Part shown: positions 34,203-43,525 of the stretch, one piece after another | Numbering within the stretch: the first letter of the stretch is position 1 | Layout: each line of letters starts with the position of its first letter | Origin: Spirosoma endophyticum | Lineage (GTDB): Bacteria > Bacteroidota > Bacteroidia > Cytophagales > Spirosomataceae | Direction of reading: 5' to 3' | Length of the DNA: 64,000 nt | Assembly (NCBI RefSeq): GCF_900112365.1 | Contig: NZ_FOLQ01000005.1 | Span: forward strand, 32,562 to 96,561 | Program-made: the position numbers and the translations under genes | The notes under the pieces: model-generated | Databases searched by the model: none | What the model was told of the DNA's origin: nothing | What the model saw: the letters and a program-made list of their open reading frames with translations, nothing else

Positions 34203-35615
34203 ATGAACCAAACGCTATACGCATATCTAGTAAACAAAGCGCCTGCGGGCATACTAAAGCATCTGACAGGACTAACCATTTTATGCATTATTCATTGGTC
34301 AACAGGCATTTGCAATGTACGCGCCCAAACGGTTCAATTGCCCAAAAAACAGTCGGCTTCGTCCATGCTGAACGTAGCCATTCGCCTTATTGATGCTGAA
34401 ACGGATACCATTGTTTCGAATGCGAAGTTGTCAGTTATTGACGAAAGTAGTGGGCAACCTGTACCCGTCGCGCCCGATAGTTTAGGGTTTAAGTTGTCGG
34501 GTATGCGCGGTTCAAGTTATATTGTTCGGGCATCGGCTCCGGATTATTTTGAGGCAAAGACCCGAATTTTTAACCTGTCGCTCTCCCAACGACTGATCAT
34601 AAAATTGATGCGCACGAGACCCAGCGTGCTGATCATTAAAGCATTTGCCGTGAAGATTGACCAGCCGCTATCGCCGGCAACGGCCGTCATCACATCGCGT
34701 ATTACAGGAAAATCCGAACGGTTTCAGCTACAAAAAGGACGATTACAGCGAACCTTCACGAAGCCTGACAATCTGGATATTGAAGTGAGTGCGCCGGGCT
34801 ATAATTCCGCTCATCGGCAATTGACTATTGACGTAGCACTTACGGGTAAGCGCTATGAATTCGACGCAGAATTAGATAAAACAGCGGTTGATCTGACCAT
34901 TCGTGCGGTAGATAGCCAGACAAATCAGGCCGTTGTGGGTGGACGCTTTATACTGTCCGGTCCAGTTGGCATGGCGCCTATTGTGCTGTCTCCCAGTCCT
35001 GAAGTTGGGTTATTTGGCGCAACGTTACCCGCAAGAGGAGCCTATCAGTTGCGAAGTAATGCTAAAGGGTATGAAGATGTTACATTCCTGGTCGTTACGA
35101 ATAAAGCACAAAATGAAGTGCTGGTCAAACTAACGCCTATTCCACCAACGCCTGAACCCGCTGAGCCTAAGCCGGACATTGTTGTTGGTGAACTAAAATC
35201 GAATCTCACCGCAAAGGAGACGAGTACAGCCTCTGTTTCTGCCATCTCAACAAAAATTTTTGGCGTAATAGAGAAAGGTAAAAGCATTCAACTAAACAAA
35301 ATTTATTTTGATCAGAGCAGCCCGGTACTACGTCCCCAATCCTACACCGAGCTCGATCAACTCTATGATGTACTAACGCAATACCCAATGCTACGTATAG
35401 AGATTCGCGGCCATACCGATAATCAGGGTGATCTCGACCTGAATATCCAGCTCTCGCGCGACCGCTGCCAGGCTGTTATCGACTATTTGGCTACAAAAGG
35501 CATCCGACGAACGCGCCTGACGGCTATTGGGCGCGGCCCCCTCGATCCGGTTGCCCCGAACAACAATGAAGAGAATCGCAGGAAAAACCGGCGGGTAGAA
35601 TTTGTGTTGTTATAA
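34203..35615 (+). CDS. OmpA-family protein
   Basis: The 470-residue protein has an N-terminal signal-like segment (residues about 20-42, LTGLTILCIIHWSTGICNVR, ending AQ). Two or three repeated beta modules with a carboxypeptidase-regulatory look follow (VAIRLIDAETDTIVSNAKLS, then LTIRAVDSQTNQAVVGGRF). The C-terminal OmpA domain (about 355-470) has IYFDQSSPVLRP, then IRGHTDNQGDLDLN and LSRDRCQAVIDYL, which bind peptidoglycan. It would tether the outer membrane to the cell wall. It stands alone, with free sequence upstream. Confidence 0.88.
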   Translation: MNQTLYAYLVNKAPAGILKHLTGLTILCIIHWSTGICNVRAQTVQLPKKQSASSMLNVAIRLIDAETDTIVSNAKLSVIDESSGQPVPVAPDSLGFKLSGMRGSSYIVRASAPDYFEAKTRIFNLSLSQRLIIKLMRTRPSVLIIKAFAVKIDQPLSPATAVITSRITGKSERFQLQKGRLQRTFTKPDNLDIEVSAPGYNSAHRQLTIDVALTGKRYEFDAELDKTAVDLTIRAVDSQTNQAVVGGRFILSGPVGMAPIVLSPSPEVGLFGATLPARGAYQLRSNAKGYEDVTFLVVTNKAQNEVLVKLTPIPPTPEPAEPKPDIVVGELKSNLTAKETSTASVSAISTKIFGVIEKGKSIQLNKIYFDQSSPVLRPQSYTELDQLYDVLTQYPMLRIEIRGHTDNQGDLDLNIQLSRDRCQAVIDYLATKGIRRTRLTAIGRGPLDPVAPNNNEENRRKNRRVEFVLL

Positions 35616-35712
35616 GATTGCGTTTAGCGCAGTTGTGGCGAATGGATATAGTTGAAGCTGCCTGGCCTTTGTATCGCTCAGATAAATGTCAAACAGCTTC
35701 AGACTGCCTTTG

Positions 35713-36294
35713 TTACAGATGGGCGATTGGTTGAAGTATTAGAAAAGGAAAACGTATGACAGTTGAATAATAGGTCCAGGCACTACCCGACGTTTGCTCT
35801 AAATACCCGTATAGCTGTTGGGTAGGTGGCACGTTCTTAAAGGTTATTGAAAGCGTCTGTTTGCCATTCAATGTTCTGGTTCCTCCGCCGACGATGCCAC
35901 TGCCGGCATAGCCAGCAAGATTGAAGTTGACAGGTGCTAAACTTTCAACCGAAAACACCATAACGTAATTCGATATGGACGTTATTCCATAGGCACTCGG
36001 TTCGAAATGCATTTGAATAACTGGATTACGTTGTGGCGAGTTTTGCCTGTTAAAACTGGCATAAGGCGTCGTAGCATCCACCTGGACTATGTCTGGTTTG
36101 ATAAATGTGAGGTTTGTACGTCCTTTGCCGACCGTTTTAGCTGGACTGAGCACATCAATATTGAAAAAAGTAGTGCCGGGTAAACCAATGCCAACCCCTG
36201 GCAAAGCCAATACCTCCAGCAATTTAGCTGGAGATACGTCTGCTTCAAACTCAGCAAAATTGACTCTGTTCTTTTCGAATTTTGTGGCTTTCAT
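35713..36294 (-). CDS. Hypothetical protein, 193 residues
   Basis: I place the start at ATG 36294 (MKATKFEKNRVNFAEFEADV); the frame extends further but with low quality. The 193 residues form a likely all-beta protein (TTFFNIDVLSPAKTVGKGR, then VVDATTPYAS-like strands, and ISNYVMVFSVESLAPVNF). No signal peptide or known domain was found. It resembles T9SS-associated or phage-type uncharacterised proteins only in a general way. It converges with the OmpA gene and lies next to the efflux operon on the same strand, but the spacing of 133 bases suggests separate control. Confidence 0.55.
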   Translation of the reverse strand: MKATKFEKNRVNFAEFEADVSPAKLLEVLALPGVGIGLPGTTFFNIDVLSPAKTVGKGRTNLTFIKPDIVQVDATTPYASFNRQNSPQRNPVIQMHFEPSAYGITSISNYVMVFSVESLAPVNFNLAGYAGSGIVGGGTRTLNGKQTLSITFKNVPPTQQLYGYLEQTSGSAWTYYSTVIRFPFLILQPIAHL

Positions 36295-36426
36295 AAACTT
36301 AAAAGTTAGTGATTTGTAATGGCTGATTTGCCACCAACGCAAAGTTTATGTCATTCCCAAACGTTTGCCGTCAGACATTTAGTAAACGGCAAACTACATT
36401 GATTTTGAGGCAAATTGGCCTACTAA

Positions 36427-39400
36427 TTACAGATCAGCTACGGCCAGCGCCCGCATCTTTTTCGGCGTTTTCTGGCGATAAAACAGCCGGTAGATAATAG
36501 GGAAAATCAGGAGCGTCAGTACCGTTGCGGTAATCAATCCACCGATAACGACGATGGCTAGTGGCTTTTGCGTTTCAGAACCGATGCCTGTCGAAACAGC
36601 AGCTGGAAGCAGTCCAATGGCGGCCATCAATGCGGTCATGACGACTGGCCGAATACGCGATTGCACCCCATCCCGAATGGCGTCGTCAAGCGGCATTTTG
36701 TCCTGCCGGTTTTTGTTGAAGACCGAGATTAGAATCACCCCATTCTGCACACAAATTCCGAACAAGGCAATGAAGCCCACGCCCGCCGATATGCCGAAGT
36801 TCATGCCCGTTACGTGCAGGGCCAGAATCCCGCCAATGAGTGCAAATGGTACGTTGAGCAACACCAGACCCGCATCTTTCGCGTTGCCGAACGTAATGAA
36901 CAGGATCACGAAAATAGCCGCGATGCTGATCGGCACCACTTGCCCAAGTCGACCTGTCGCCCGAACCTGGTTCTCAAATTCGCCCACCCACTCAACTGAA
37001 TACCCTTTGGCCGGACTGAGCTTTTCGCGAACGCGTTGCTGTGCTTCGGCGATGGTGCTACCCAGGTCGCGGCCACGTACGGAAAACTTAACACCAATAA
37101 AGCGCTTGTTCAGATCGCGGTAAATGAAAGCCGGACCCGTAATTTGCCTGATGGTCGCAATCTCCTTCAACGGAATTTTGCCCCCACTCATCGTTGGGAC
37201 CATCAGGCGCATAATGTCCTCTTCGCTTTTGCGGTATTCAGGCTGGAAACGGACGCGGATATCGAATTTGCGTTCGCCTTTATATAAAATCGAGGCTGTT
37301 TTGCCACCGATTGCCATCTCGATAACCGCCTGTGCATCGGCCGTTGAAACGCCGTAAAGGGCCATTTTGTGGTCATGAAACATGACGCTCATTTCCGGCT
37401 GTCCCACGTTGCGGATGATACCTAAATCTTTGATACCCTCAACGTTCTTGACGGCCTCCAGTGCCTGATTGGCGTATTTCTCCAGCTCATATACATCCGG
37501 CCCGAAAATCTTGATGCCGTTGCTGGCTTTATAACCGGCCACCGCTTCTGCTACGTTGTCGATGATGGGCTGCGAGTAATTGTACAGCACCCCGGCGTAA
37601 TTTTTTAGCCTGGCATCCATTTCGTCGGTTAGCTGCTCGGTGCTTATCTTTCTGGTCCATTCATCTTTGGGCTTCAAATCGACCTGGAACTGGCAGAAAT
37701 AGAAGCCGTTGGGATCGGTGCCGTCGTTGGAACGGCCCACCTGTGAGAGGACTTGTTTCACTTCGGGGAATGTCTTTAAATCCTGTCGGATAGTTTTGGC
37801 CATATCCACGCTTTCGGGTAACGACATGCTCATGGGTAGTTCGGCCGTCACCCACAAAGCGCCTTCGTTAAGCTGGGGCAAGAATTCGGTACCAAGCATG
37901 GTTGAGGAAAAGAAAGTAGCACCCATGAAACAAATCGACGCGATCAGGCTAATCCGACGGTTCCGGTAACACCAGCCGAATCCCGCCATAACGATTCGAT
38001 TGAAGAAGTTGACGATGGGATTATTTTTCTCCCGTACGTTCTTTTTCAGCAACATCGAACACAGCACCGGCACCAGCGTCAGGGTGAACAGCAACGCGCC
38101 CATCAAGGCAAAGCCCAGCGTCCAGGCGAGTGGCGAAAACATTTTGCCCTCGACTTTCTGAAACGAGAAAATGGGCAGTAAAGCCGTGATAATGATGAGC
38201 TTGGAAAAGAAAACGGCTTTGCCCAGATCACCGCCCGTTTTGCGGATCAGGCCCAGCTTGGCCATTCGGTTGAACTTGTCCATCCCGTTTTTATACGCCA
38301 GATGATCCAGTGACACGAATATTCCCTCGACCATAACGACCGCGCCGTCGATAATAATGCCGAAATCGACCGCACCCATTGAGAGTAGATTCGCCGACAT
38401 GCCTCGTAGGCGTAGACACATAAACGCGAACAACAGCGCCAGCGGAATAATGATGGAGACGATTAATGTAGTACGCCAGTCGGCCATGAACAGGAACACG
38501 ATGACCGTTACCAGCACAATGCCTTCGGTGAGGTTGTGCAGTACTGTTTTGGTGCAGAACTCGATGAGGTTGTCGCGGTCGTAGAACGTCACCATCTTCA
38601 CGTCTGACGGTAAAACGCGGGTGTTCAGTTCATCAATTTTGTCTTTGACGAGCGTCAGAATTTCGCTGGGATTTTCGCCTTTTCGCATCACGATGATGCC
38701 TTCCACTACGTCGTCGTTTTTGTCCAGACCTACCTGTCCCACGCGGGGCAGGTTCGATTCGGCCACTTCCGCTACGTTCTTGACCAGCACCGGATTGCCG
38801 CCAGCTTCCTCGATAAGAATGTTCTCGATGTCCTGAATGGATGTTAACAAGCCAACGCCCCGTACGACGTAAGCCTGCCCATTCCGCTCAATCACGTCGC
38901 CACCCACGTTGATGTTACTGCGCGTAACCGCCTGATACACTTCGAGGGGCGTAATATCGTACTTGGTTAGTTGCGTAGGGTTGACGCGCAATTCGTACAT
39001 CTTGTCGCGACCACCGAAGGCCACAATATCCGCAACGCCCGGCACGCTGCGTAGCTGCCGGTCAACGACCCAATTTTGCAAGGTTAACAGTTCGCGGCTA
39101 TCGCGGTTCTTGCTTTCGAGCGTGTACCGGAAAATCTCACCCGTTGGGCCATAGGGCGGTTGAATTTCGGGGCTGACACCCTCCGGAAGTGATACGTTAC
39201 GGAGTAGATTGTTGACCTGCTGGCGGGCGAAAAAGTCCTCGACGCCATCGTCGAAAATGATTTTCATAACCGACAGACCGAACATCGTCGTCGAACGCAC
39301 ATTGCTTTTCCGCTGAACGGAATTCATCGCGACCTCAATCGGTACGGTAACGAATCGTTCGACTTCTTCCGCCGACCGACCATTCCATTCGGTCACGACA

Positions 39401-39552
39401 ATGATTTGCGTATTCGTTACGTCAGGAAAGGCTTCAAGGGGCGTATTCAGGTAGCTGAACACCCCGGCTATGACCAACCCAGCCGTCATAAAAAAAATAA
39501 AGAATCGGTTCTTGAGCGAAAACCCAACGATGTTGCGAATGAATTTAGACAT
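36427..39552 (-). CDS. Heavy-metal efflux RND transporter, CzcA/CusA type
   Basis: ATG 39552 (MSKFIRNIVGFSLKNRFFIF) gives a 1041-residue protein of normal size. It has 12 membrane segments and two large periplasmic loops in the RND layout. The subfamily block DFGIIIDGAVVMVEG in TM4 matches the DFG(x)3DGAxxMVEN motif of heavy-metal exporters, in contrast to drug exporters. It uses proton influx to drive divalent or monovalent metal ions out through the adaptor and TolC-like genes upstream. The three minus-strand genes (41981 to 36427) form the operon. Cobalt/zinc/cadmium or copper/silver specificity cannot be told by reading. Confidence 0.92.
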   Translation of the reverse strand: MSKFIRNIVGFSLKNRFFIFFMTAGLVIAGVFSYLNTPLEAFPDVTNTQIIVVTEWNGRSAEEVERFVTVPIEVAMNSVQRKSNVRSTTMFGLSVMKIIFDDGVEDFFARQQVNNLLRNVSLPEGVSPEIQPPYGPTGEIFRYTLESKNRDSRELLTLQNWVVDRQLRSVPGVADIVAFGGRDKMYELRVNPTQLTKYDITPLEVYQAVTRSNINVGGDVIERNGQAYVVRGVGLLTSIQDIENILIEEAGGNPVLVKNVAEVAESNLPRVGQVGLDKNDDVVEGIIVMRKGENPSEILTLVKDKIDELNTRVLPSDVKMVTFYDRDNLIEFCTKTVLHNLTEGIVLVTVIVFLFMADWRTTLIVSIIIPLALLFAFMCLRLRGMSANLLSMGAVDFGIIIDGAVVMVEGIFVSLDHLAYKNGMDKFNRMAKLGLIRKTGGDLGKAVFFSKLIIITALLPIFSFQKVEGKMFSPLAWTLGFALMGALLFTLTLVPVLCSMLLKKNVREKNNPIVNFFNRIVMAGFGWCYRNRRISLIASICFMGATFFSSTMLGTEFLPQLNEGALWVTAELPMSMSLPESVDMAKTIRQDLKTFPEVKQVLSQVGRSNDGTDPNGFYFCQFQVDLKPKDEWTRKISTEQLTDEMDARLKNYAGVLYNYSQPIIDNVAEAVAGYKASNGIKIFGPDVYELEKYANQALEAVKNVEGIKDLGIIRNVGQPEMSVMFHDHKMALYGVSTADAQAVIEMAIGGKTASILYKGERKFDIRVRFQPEYRKSEEDIMRLMVPTMSGGKIPLKEIATIRQITGPAFIYRDLNKRFIGVKFSVRGRDLGSTIAEAQQRVREKLSPAKGYSVEWVGEFENQVRATGRLGQVVPISIAAIFVILFITFGNAKDAGLVLLNVPFALIGGILALHVTGMNFGISAGVGFIALFGICVQNGVILISVFNKNRQDKMPLDDAIRDGVQSRIRPVVMTALMAAIGLLPAAVSTGIGSETQKPLAIVVIGGLITATVLTLLIFPIIYRLFYRQKTPKKMRALAVADL

Positions 39553-39555
39553 AAT

Positions 39556-39628
39556 GGCAGAGGGCATGGGGCAAGAAGCGGGGAATAAGATGGAGTTTTT
39601 CCATGCCCCGCGCTCCCTGCTCCTGACT
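39556..39628. repeat. Intergenic palindrome with GCATGGGGC words
   Basis: The left arm is ggcatggggcaagaagcgggg and the right arm contains catgccccgcgctccctgc. It lies between the adaptor and RND genes within the efflux operon. The word cgcgctccctgc reappears in the palindrome at 48780-48862. Confidence 0.65.
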
Positions 39629-40718
39629 AATTATTGAGTGCGTTGTAGACCATCAGTTGATTTTTGGAAATGACTTTTTCGCCGGGCTTAACACCCTGAC
39701 GGACGTATGATACGTCTCCGAGGGATTTTAGTACGTCGACCTCGCGGGTTTCGATGTCCGAGCGGTTCCGAAACACCATGACGTAGTGCTTCGAGCGGTC
39801 GAAAATGACGGAGCCAGAGGGTACGGTGGCCAGTTGTCCACCGTCTTCATAGCGTAACGTAACGGTCGCGTGCATTTCCGGGCGGAGTTTCAGTCCTTTG
39901 TTATTGAGCTTGATCCGCAGGGTCATGGCTTTCGTATTTGGGTCAAGGACGGTATAAATTTTGTCGACCTTTCCGGTGAACAGTTCGTCAGGATAACTCA
40001 GCGTCTGGACGGTCGCGTCCATACCCGGACGTACCCGCCGGATGTCGCTTTCGTTAACGTTTGCCAGCACCCAAACCTCGCTGATCTGCCCGATGGTGAA
40101 CAGATTATCGGCGTTATCGGAACGGAGTTGCATGTCGCGGTTAACGTTTTTTTCGATCACATAGCCGTCAATGGGCGCTTTCACCGTGTACATCGACGAT
40201 TTGCCGAGACCGTAAATTCGAAAGACTTCTTTCACGCGGGTGGCTTCAGCCTGAGCCTTCTCGACTTCCTTCTGAGCGCCCACCACTTCGCGTTGTGAGG
40301 TAAGTTTCGTCTCGAACAAGTCCTGGGCTACGCGCAGATTTTTTTCGGCGACTAAGAGATCCGATTGAGCCTGAATGGCTTGGCGCTCCAGATCGGCGAC
40401 TTCCCCCGACCGGATGGACGCCAGTGTTTGCCCCTTGTGAACGTAATCGCCCAGTTCAACATCGACGCCCTCGACATTGCCGCCGACGAGCGGAAACACC
40501 TTAATAACGCGGTTTTCGTCGGCCACCACTTTGCCAACCAGTGTCAGTTCACTACGTATGGGCCTGGTTTCAACGCTATCAATTCGAATCCGGCGCATCA
40601 TTGTATCGGAGAGCATGAATGCCTTCGCTTCTTCATGCGTCGGTTTGGGAGCGCATGAGATGAGTAAACTCAGGCCGCACAACACCAGCGTGCCACTGCT
40701 TATGATATTGATTTTCAT
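39627..40718 (-). CDS. RND efflux membrane-fusion (adaptor) lipoprotein, CzcB/CusB type
   Basis: The 363-residue protein has a lipoprotein signal (LVLCGLSLLISC, Cys22). The adaptor plan follows: a beta-barrel/lipoyl half (VEGVDVELGDYVHKGQTLA), a helical hairpin (residues about 110-160, LERQAIQAQSDLLVAEKNLR), the second lipoyl half (MYTVKAPIDGYVIEKNVN), and a barrel (VQTLSYPDELFTGKVDKI). The His-rich N-terminal metal chaperone part seen in some CusB is absent. It bridges the inner-membrane pump to the outer-membrane channel. It sits directly between those two genes. Confidence 0.92.
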   Translation of the reverse strand: MKINIISSGTLVLCGLSLLISCAPKPTHEEAKAFMLSDTMMRRIRIDSVETRPIRSELTLVGKVVADENRVIKVFPLVGGNVEGVDVELGDYVHKGQTLASIRSGEVADLERQAIQAQSDLLVAEKNLRVAQDLFETKLTSQREVVGAQKEVEKAQAEATRVKEVFRIYGLGKSSMYTVKAPIDGYVIEKNVNRDMQLRSDNADNLFTIGQISEVWVLANVNESDIRRVRPGMDATVQTLSYPDELFTGKVDKIYTVLDPNTKAMTLRIKLNNKGLKLRPEMHATVTLRYEDGGQLATVPSGSVIFDRSKHYVMVFRNRSDIETREVDVLKSLGDVSYVRQGVKPGEKVISKNQLMVYNALNN

Positions 40719-40724
40719 AGTTTG

Positions 40725-41981
40725 TTACTTAAACAGGTCATCGCCAATGAGGTAATTTAATTCTTCGTAGGCACTCACCCGATCAGCTTTCAGGCGATTA
40801 AGCTGACTGATGCTGTCGTTGTAGGCTTCGATCAGGTCGACAAATTCGAGTAGGCTGATGTTGCCTTTCTGAAAGCTCGTGACTACGCCCCGGTTCAGCT
40901 GATCAAATTGTTCGGTAAACTGTTGCTCAACGCCTTGCACCCGCTGTTCCACCTCCCGAACTTTTTGCAGAGAGGTCGATACTTCGTTGTTCACCTGAAC
41001 CACCTTCTGTCGCTGCAACTGGTTCTGGTAATTTATCTGGCTGCGGGCCGCCCGAATGGCACCCTGATTACGGTTGAACACCGGAATGTCGGTGGAGACA
41101 GACAGACCAACGTAGTTTTGGATGTAGCTCCCATTCTGATCATACGTACCGCCAACGCGTACGTCCGGCACGGCCAGTGATCGCTGTAGATTATAATTAA
41201 GTTCAGCCTGTTTTGCGAGCGATTCGCTGGCTTTCAGGTCGGGTCGATTCCGTAATGCCATCTGCCGGAGCGTATCTTCAGGTTGCGTTGGTAGCCGGTA
41301 ACGAGCCAGCGTCTCCCCAGCGACCAGCGGCTTAACGGGCTGATCAACAGACAATAGCGTACGTAGCGCCCGCTGATCGTCGGCCAGTTGGAACAGGATG
41401 GCTGTGCGGTCATTGTTGAGTTGAAAGAGCAGCGCTTTCAATCGGAGCAGCTCACGCAACGATACGTTGTTTCGACTATACTGAACTTCATAAGCAGCCA
41501 CGGTCGTCTGGAGCGTAGCGAGTTGCTGATTGAAGCGGGCAAGTGTTTGGTGCTGGAAGTGAATGGAATAAAAGCGCGTACGCACGTCGAAGCGTAATTC
41601 CCGAAGTAAATCCAGCAGTTCGAATTGAGTCAATTGAGCCGCTTCCGAGGCCAGCGCAATACGTTTGTTGCGTTTCCCGGCCGTATACAGCAACTGCTGA
41701 ATGGAGACGATCTTTTGGCCTTGTCCACCAACGTCGAGTACACGCTTCGCTTGCCCGTTATATGTACTTAGTTCTAACGTAACAATTGGGTTATCGTACA
41801 AGCTGGCTTGCAGCATCTGCGCCTGACTGGCATCGATCCGAAATCGCTCGGCCAGTAGCAGTAGATTATTTTTAACAAACAGGCTATCAGCCTGACGAAG
41901 CGTTATCTGTAAAGAATCCTGGGCCTGTGTAGGCCGGGCAAAAAATAAGGAAATGAAAACGAAAAAAATCAGCAGCCGCAT
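40725..41981 (-). CDS. TolC/CzcC-type outer-membrane efflux protein
   Basis: ATG 41981 gives MRLLIFFVFISLFFARPTQA, a good signal peptide. The 418-residue protein has the two long helical repeats of OEP proteins (LLLLAERFRIDASQAQMLQA, then AELNYNLQRSLAVPDVRVGG, and QINYQNQLQRQKVVQVNNE). It would form a trimeric outer-membrane channel. It is the first gene of the efflux operon and ends 6 bases before the adaptor gene. The upstream 120 bases hold the promoter. No metal-sensor gene is adjacent. Confidence 0.9.
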   Translation of the reverse strand: MRLLIFFVFISLFFARPTQAQDSLQITLRQADSLFVKNNLLLLAERFRIDASQAQMLQASLYDNPIVTLELSTYNGQAKRVLDVGGQGQKIVSIQQLLYTAGKRNKRIALASEAAQLTQFELLDLLRELRFDVRTRFYSIHFQHQTLARFNQQLATLQTTVAAYEVQYSRNNVSLRELLRLKALLFQLNNDRTAILFQLADDQRALRTLLSVDQPVKPLVAGETLARYRLPTQPEDTLRQMALRNRPDLKASESLAKQAELNYNLQRSLAVPDVRVGGTYDQNGSYIQNYVGLSVSTDIPVFNRNQGAIRAARSQINYQNQLQRQKVVQVNNEVSTSLQKVREVEQRVQGVEQQFTEQFDQLNRGVVTSFQKGNISLLEFVDLIEAYNDSISQLNRLKADRVSAYEELNYLIGDDLFK

Positions 41982-42101
41982 GGATGGTATCAAAGTACGG
42001 CGGCAAAGGTCACTTCTGAGTATTACAGGAGGCTTAGAGGATTATTAGAGCGCCCTTATAAAAACATTAGAAAAATATTAGAGACAGGGCGATTCAAGAA
42101 G

Positions 42102-43175
42102 CTAACGGTCAACAACAGCAACGGGTAAATTCATAAACCTTGAAAAATGATTGATTGAGTCGGTCAATGCACTTTGTTCCAACTCATTCAGTTTTTTAAA
42201 AAGACTCAATTCCAGATCAATGTTTTTGGCGTTAACAACCCGGTGCCAGGTGCCAACAATCTGACCATCAACAATAATAGTTTGGTCAAAGACGAAATTT
42301 GAAGCTGGGCTGGCCAACGCCCTGAATTTCAGAACCGCGCTTCTGTTTTTATAGCCCATAATGTACTCATCATAAATCGGCAGCAGGCGCGTAAGGGGGA
42401 CATCCGCATTGACTACGTTAGCTGGCGGGAAATGATACATTTCATTGTTTATGACTTCCTGTAAAAAAAGGGATTTAACCAGGTCCAGCCCCTTTTTTGC
42501 ATCAGAAATAGGAAGCCCTGACCAGGTAGAAAAATCGTTCACGGTGGCGGGTCCGCGACTGGAGAAATACCTCTTCGTTAACTCAGCTAACGCGTCATCC
42601 CTATGGAGTGCTTTTGCTGGGGGTACGCGTTCATCGAGTAAGGCATAGGTGAATTGTTTTCCCTGCCGCGCACCACTACAAATGATCCCGTCGAGTTCGG
42701 CTTCCATCATCAGACAGCTTAACCGTATGCCATCGGCTATAATACCTTGCTTAGTCAACTCTGTGTTTAACTGCGTGCGTGTCAGTTGTTTTCCACCTTC
42801 AAGCGCTTTGACTAACGTATCATGGCTGCGTCTGAAAATGTCCGCGTTTAGCTCCATTTTACGGTACATAAAGGCATTGACCGCTTTCACGCGAGGGGCT
42901 GTTAACTGGAGCAGCCAACGAATATCGGCCGGGGTTACAAAGTGCCAGGTTGGACGTAGCAGATGGGTCCGCAGTATTTTCCCATCCGTAAATTCCTGCT
43001 CAATATCGGCATCGGTTAAATGCGGCATTCGCAACCCGATGGCCCATTTCGACAAACCATATTCCTGCGCCTGCACCGCCCCAAGCCAGGCCACCATGTC
43101 TGCGGGTTTCGTAAAACTGCTTTCCCGAATATGCTGATTGATGAGCCGGTGGGTAGCAATGTCAGATAAGGTCAT
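42102..43175 (-). CDS. AlkZ/HTH_42 superfamily winged-helix protein
   Basis: The 357-residue protein belongs to the winged-helix superfamily that includes the DNA glycosylases AlkZ and YcaQ. Residues about 30-45 (WLGAVQAQEYGLSKWAIGLR) contain the Gln-x-Gln motif (QAQ) that those enzymes use on crosslinked or alkylated bases. Further marks are FTDGKILRTHLLRPTWHFVT and IYDEYIMGYKNRSAVL. The family has both repair enzymes and uncharacterised members. It is a separate transcription unit facing away from the efflux genes' upstream end. Repair of damaged DNA is inferred from the family only. Confidence 0.78.
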   Translation of the reverse strand: MTLSDIATHRLINQHIRESSFTKPADMVAWLGAVQAQEYGLSKWAIGLRMPHLTDADIEQEFTDGKILRTHLLRPTWHFVTPADIRWLLQLTAPRVKAVNAFMYRKMELNADIFRRSHDTLVKALEGGKQLTRTQLNTELTKQGIIADGIRLSCLMMEAELDGIICSGARQGKQFTYALLDERVPPAKALHRDDALAELTKRYFSSRGPATVNDFSTWSGLPISDAKKGLDLVKSLFLQEVINNEMYHFPPANVVNADVPLTRLLPIYDEYIMGYKNRSAVLKFRALASPASNFVFDQTIIVDGQIVGTWHRVVNAKNIDLELSLFKKLNELEQSALTDSINHFSRFMNLPVAVVDR

Positions 43176-43208
43176 TCAGTAGCTCATCTTTAATGAAGTC
43201 TATTGATC

Positions 43209-43451
43209 TTAAGCGCTTAAGAAGCCTGCTACCAACAAATCTTCGTCAAGAGATTCCCAATGAATGCCTTGACCCAGCCCGATGAATCGCCAATTGTTAA
43301 GATCTTCCTCTGATGCGTCCCGTAAGCGGGGGTACCAATCAATAGGTACACCAATTTCCCGACCCTCTGTTAAACGAACGTATAATTTACTGTCTGCAAA
43401 CCAAACGTCGGTGGCGAAAACAGTTTCCGGTTTTTTAGTTAAAGTACTCAT
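43209..43451 (-). CDS. DUF2442 domain protein
   Basis: The 80-residue protein reads ATDVWFADSKLYVRLTEGRE, then GVPIDWYPRLRDASEEDL and FIGLGQGIHWESLDEDL, matching the DUF2442 family. These small proteins are commonly paired with a DUF4160 partner, and such pairs have been proposed as toxin-antitoxin-like. No DUF4160 frame was found next to it, so the pair is incomplete here. The gene shares a strand with accC, with about 75 bases between the accC stop and its start. Confidence 0.8.
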   Translation of the reverse strand: MSTLTKKPETVFATDVWFADSKLYVRLTEGREIGVPIDWYPRLRDASEEDLNNWRFIGLGQGIHWESLDEDLLVAGFLSA

Positions 43452-43525
43452 GCCAGGCTTGCAGCAATGTTGCTAATTATGTATACTAACAAACTGCCGT
43501 TAACATACATTACCATATTGGACTA

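Noticed and set aside
36554..37123. 189-codon frame antisense to the RND pump gene
   Set aside because: It is a mirror of a highly conserved coding sequence; Ser/Pro/Arg-rich composition with no known domain.
43209..43451. Possible toxin-antitoxin pair with the DUF2442 gene
   Set aside because: No DUF4160 partner frame was found next to it, so only the single gene is supported.
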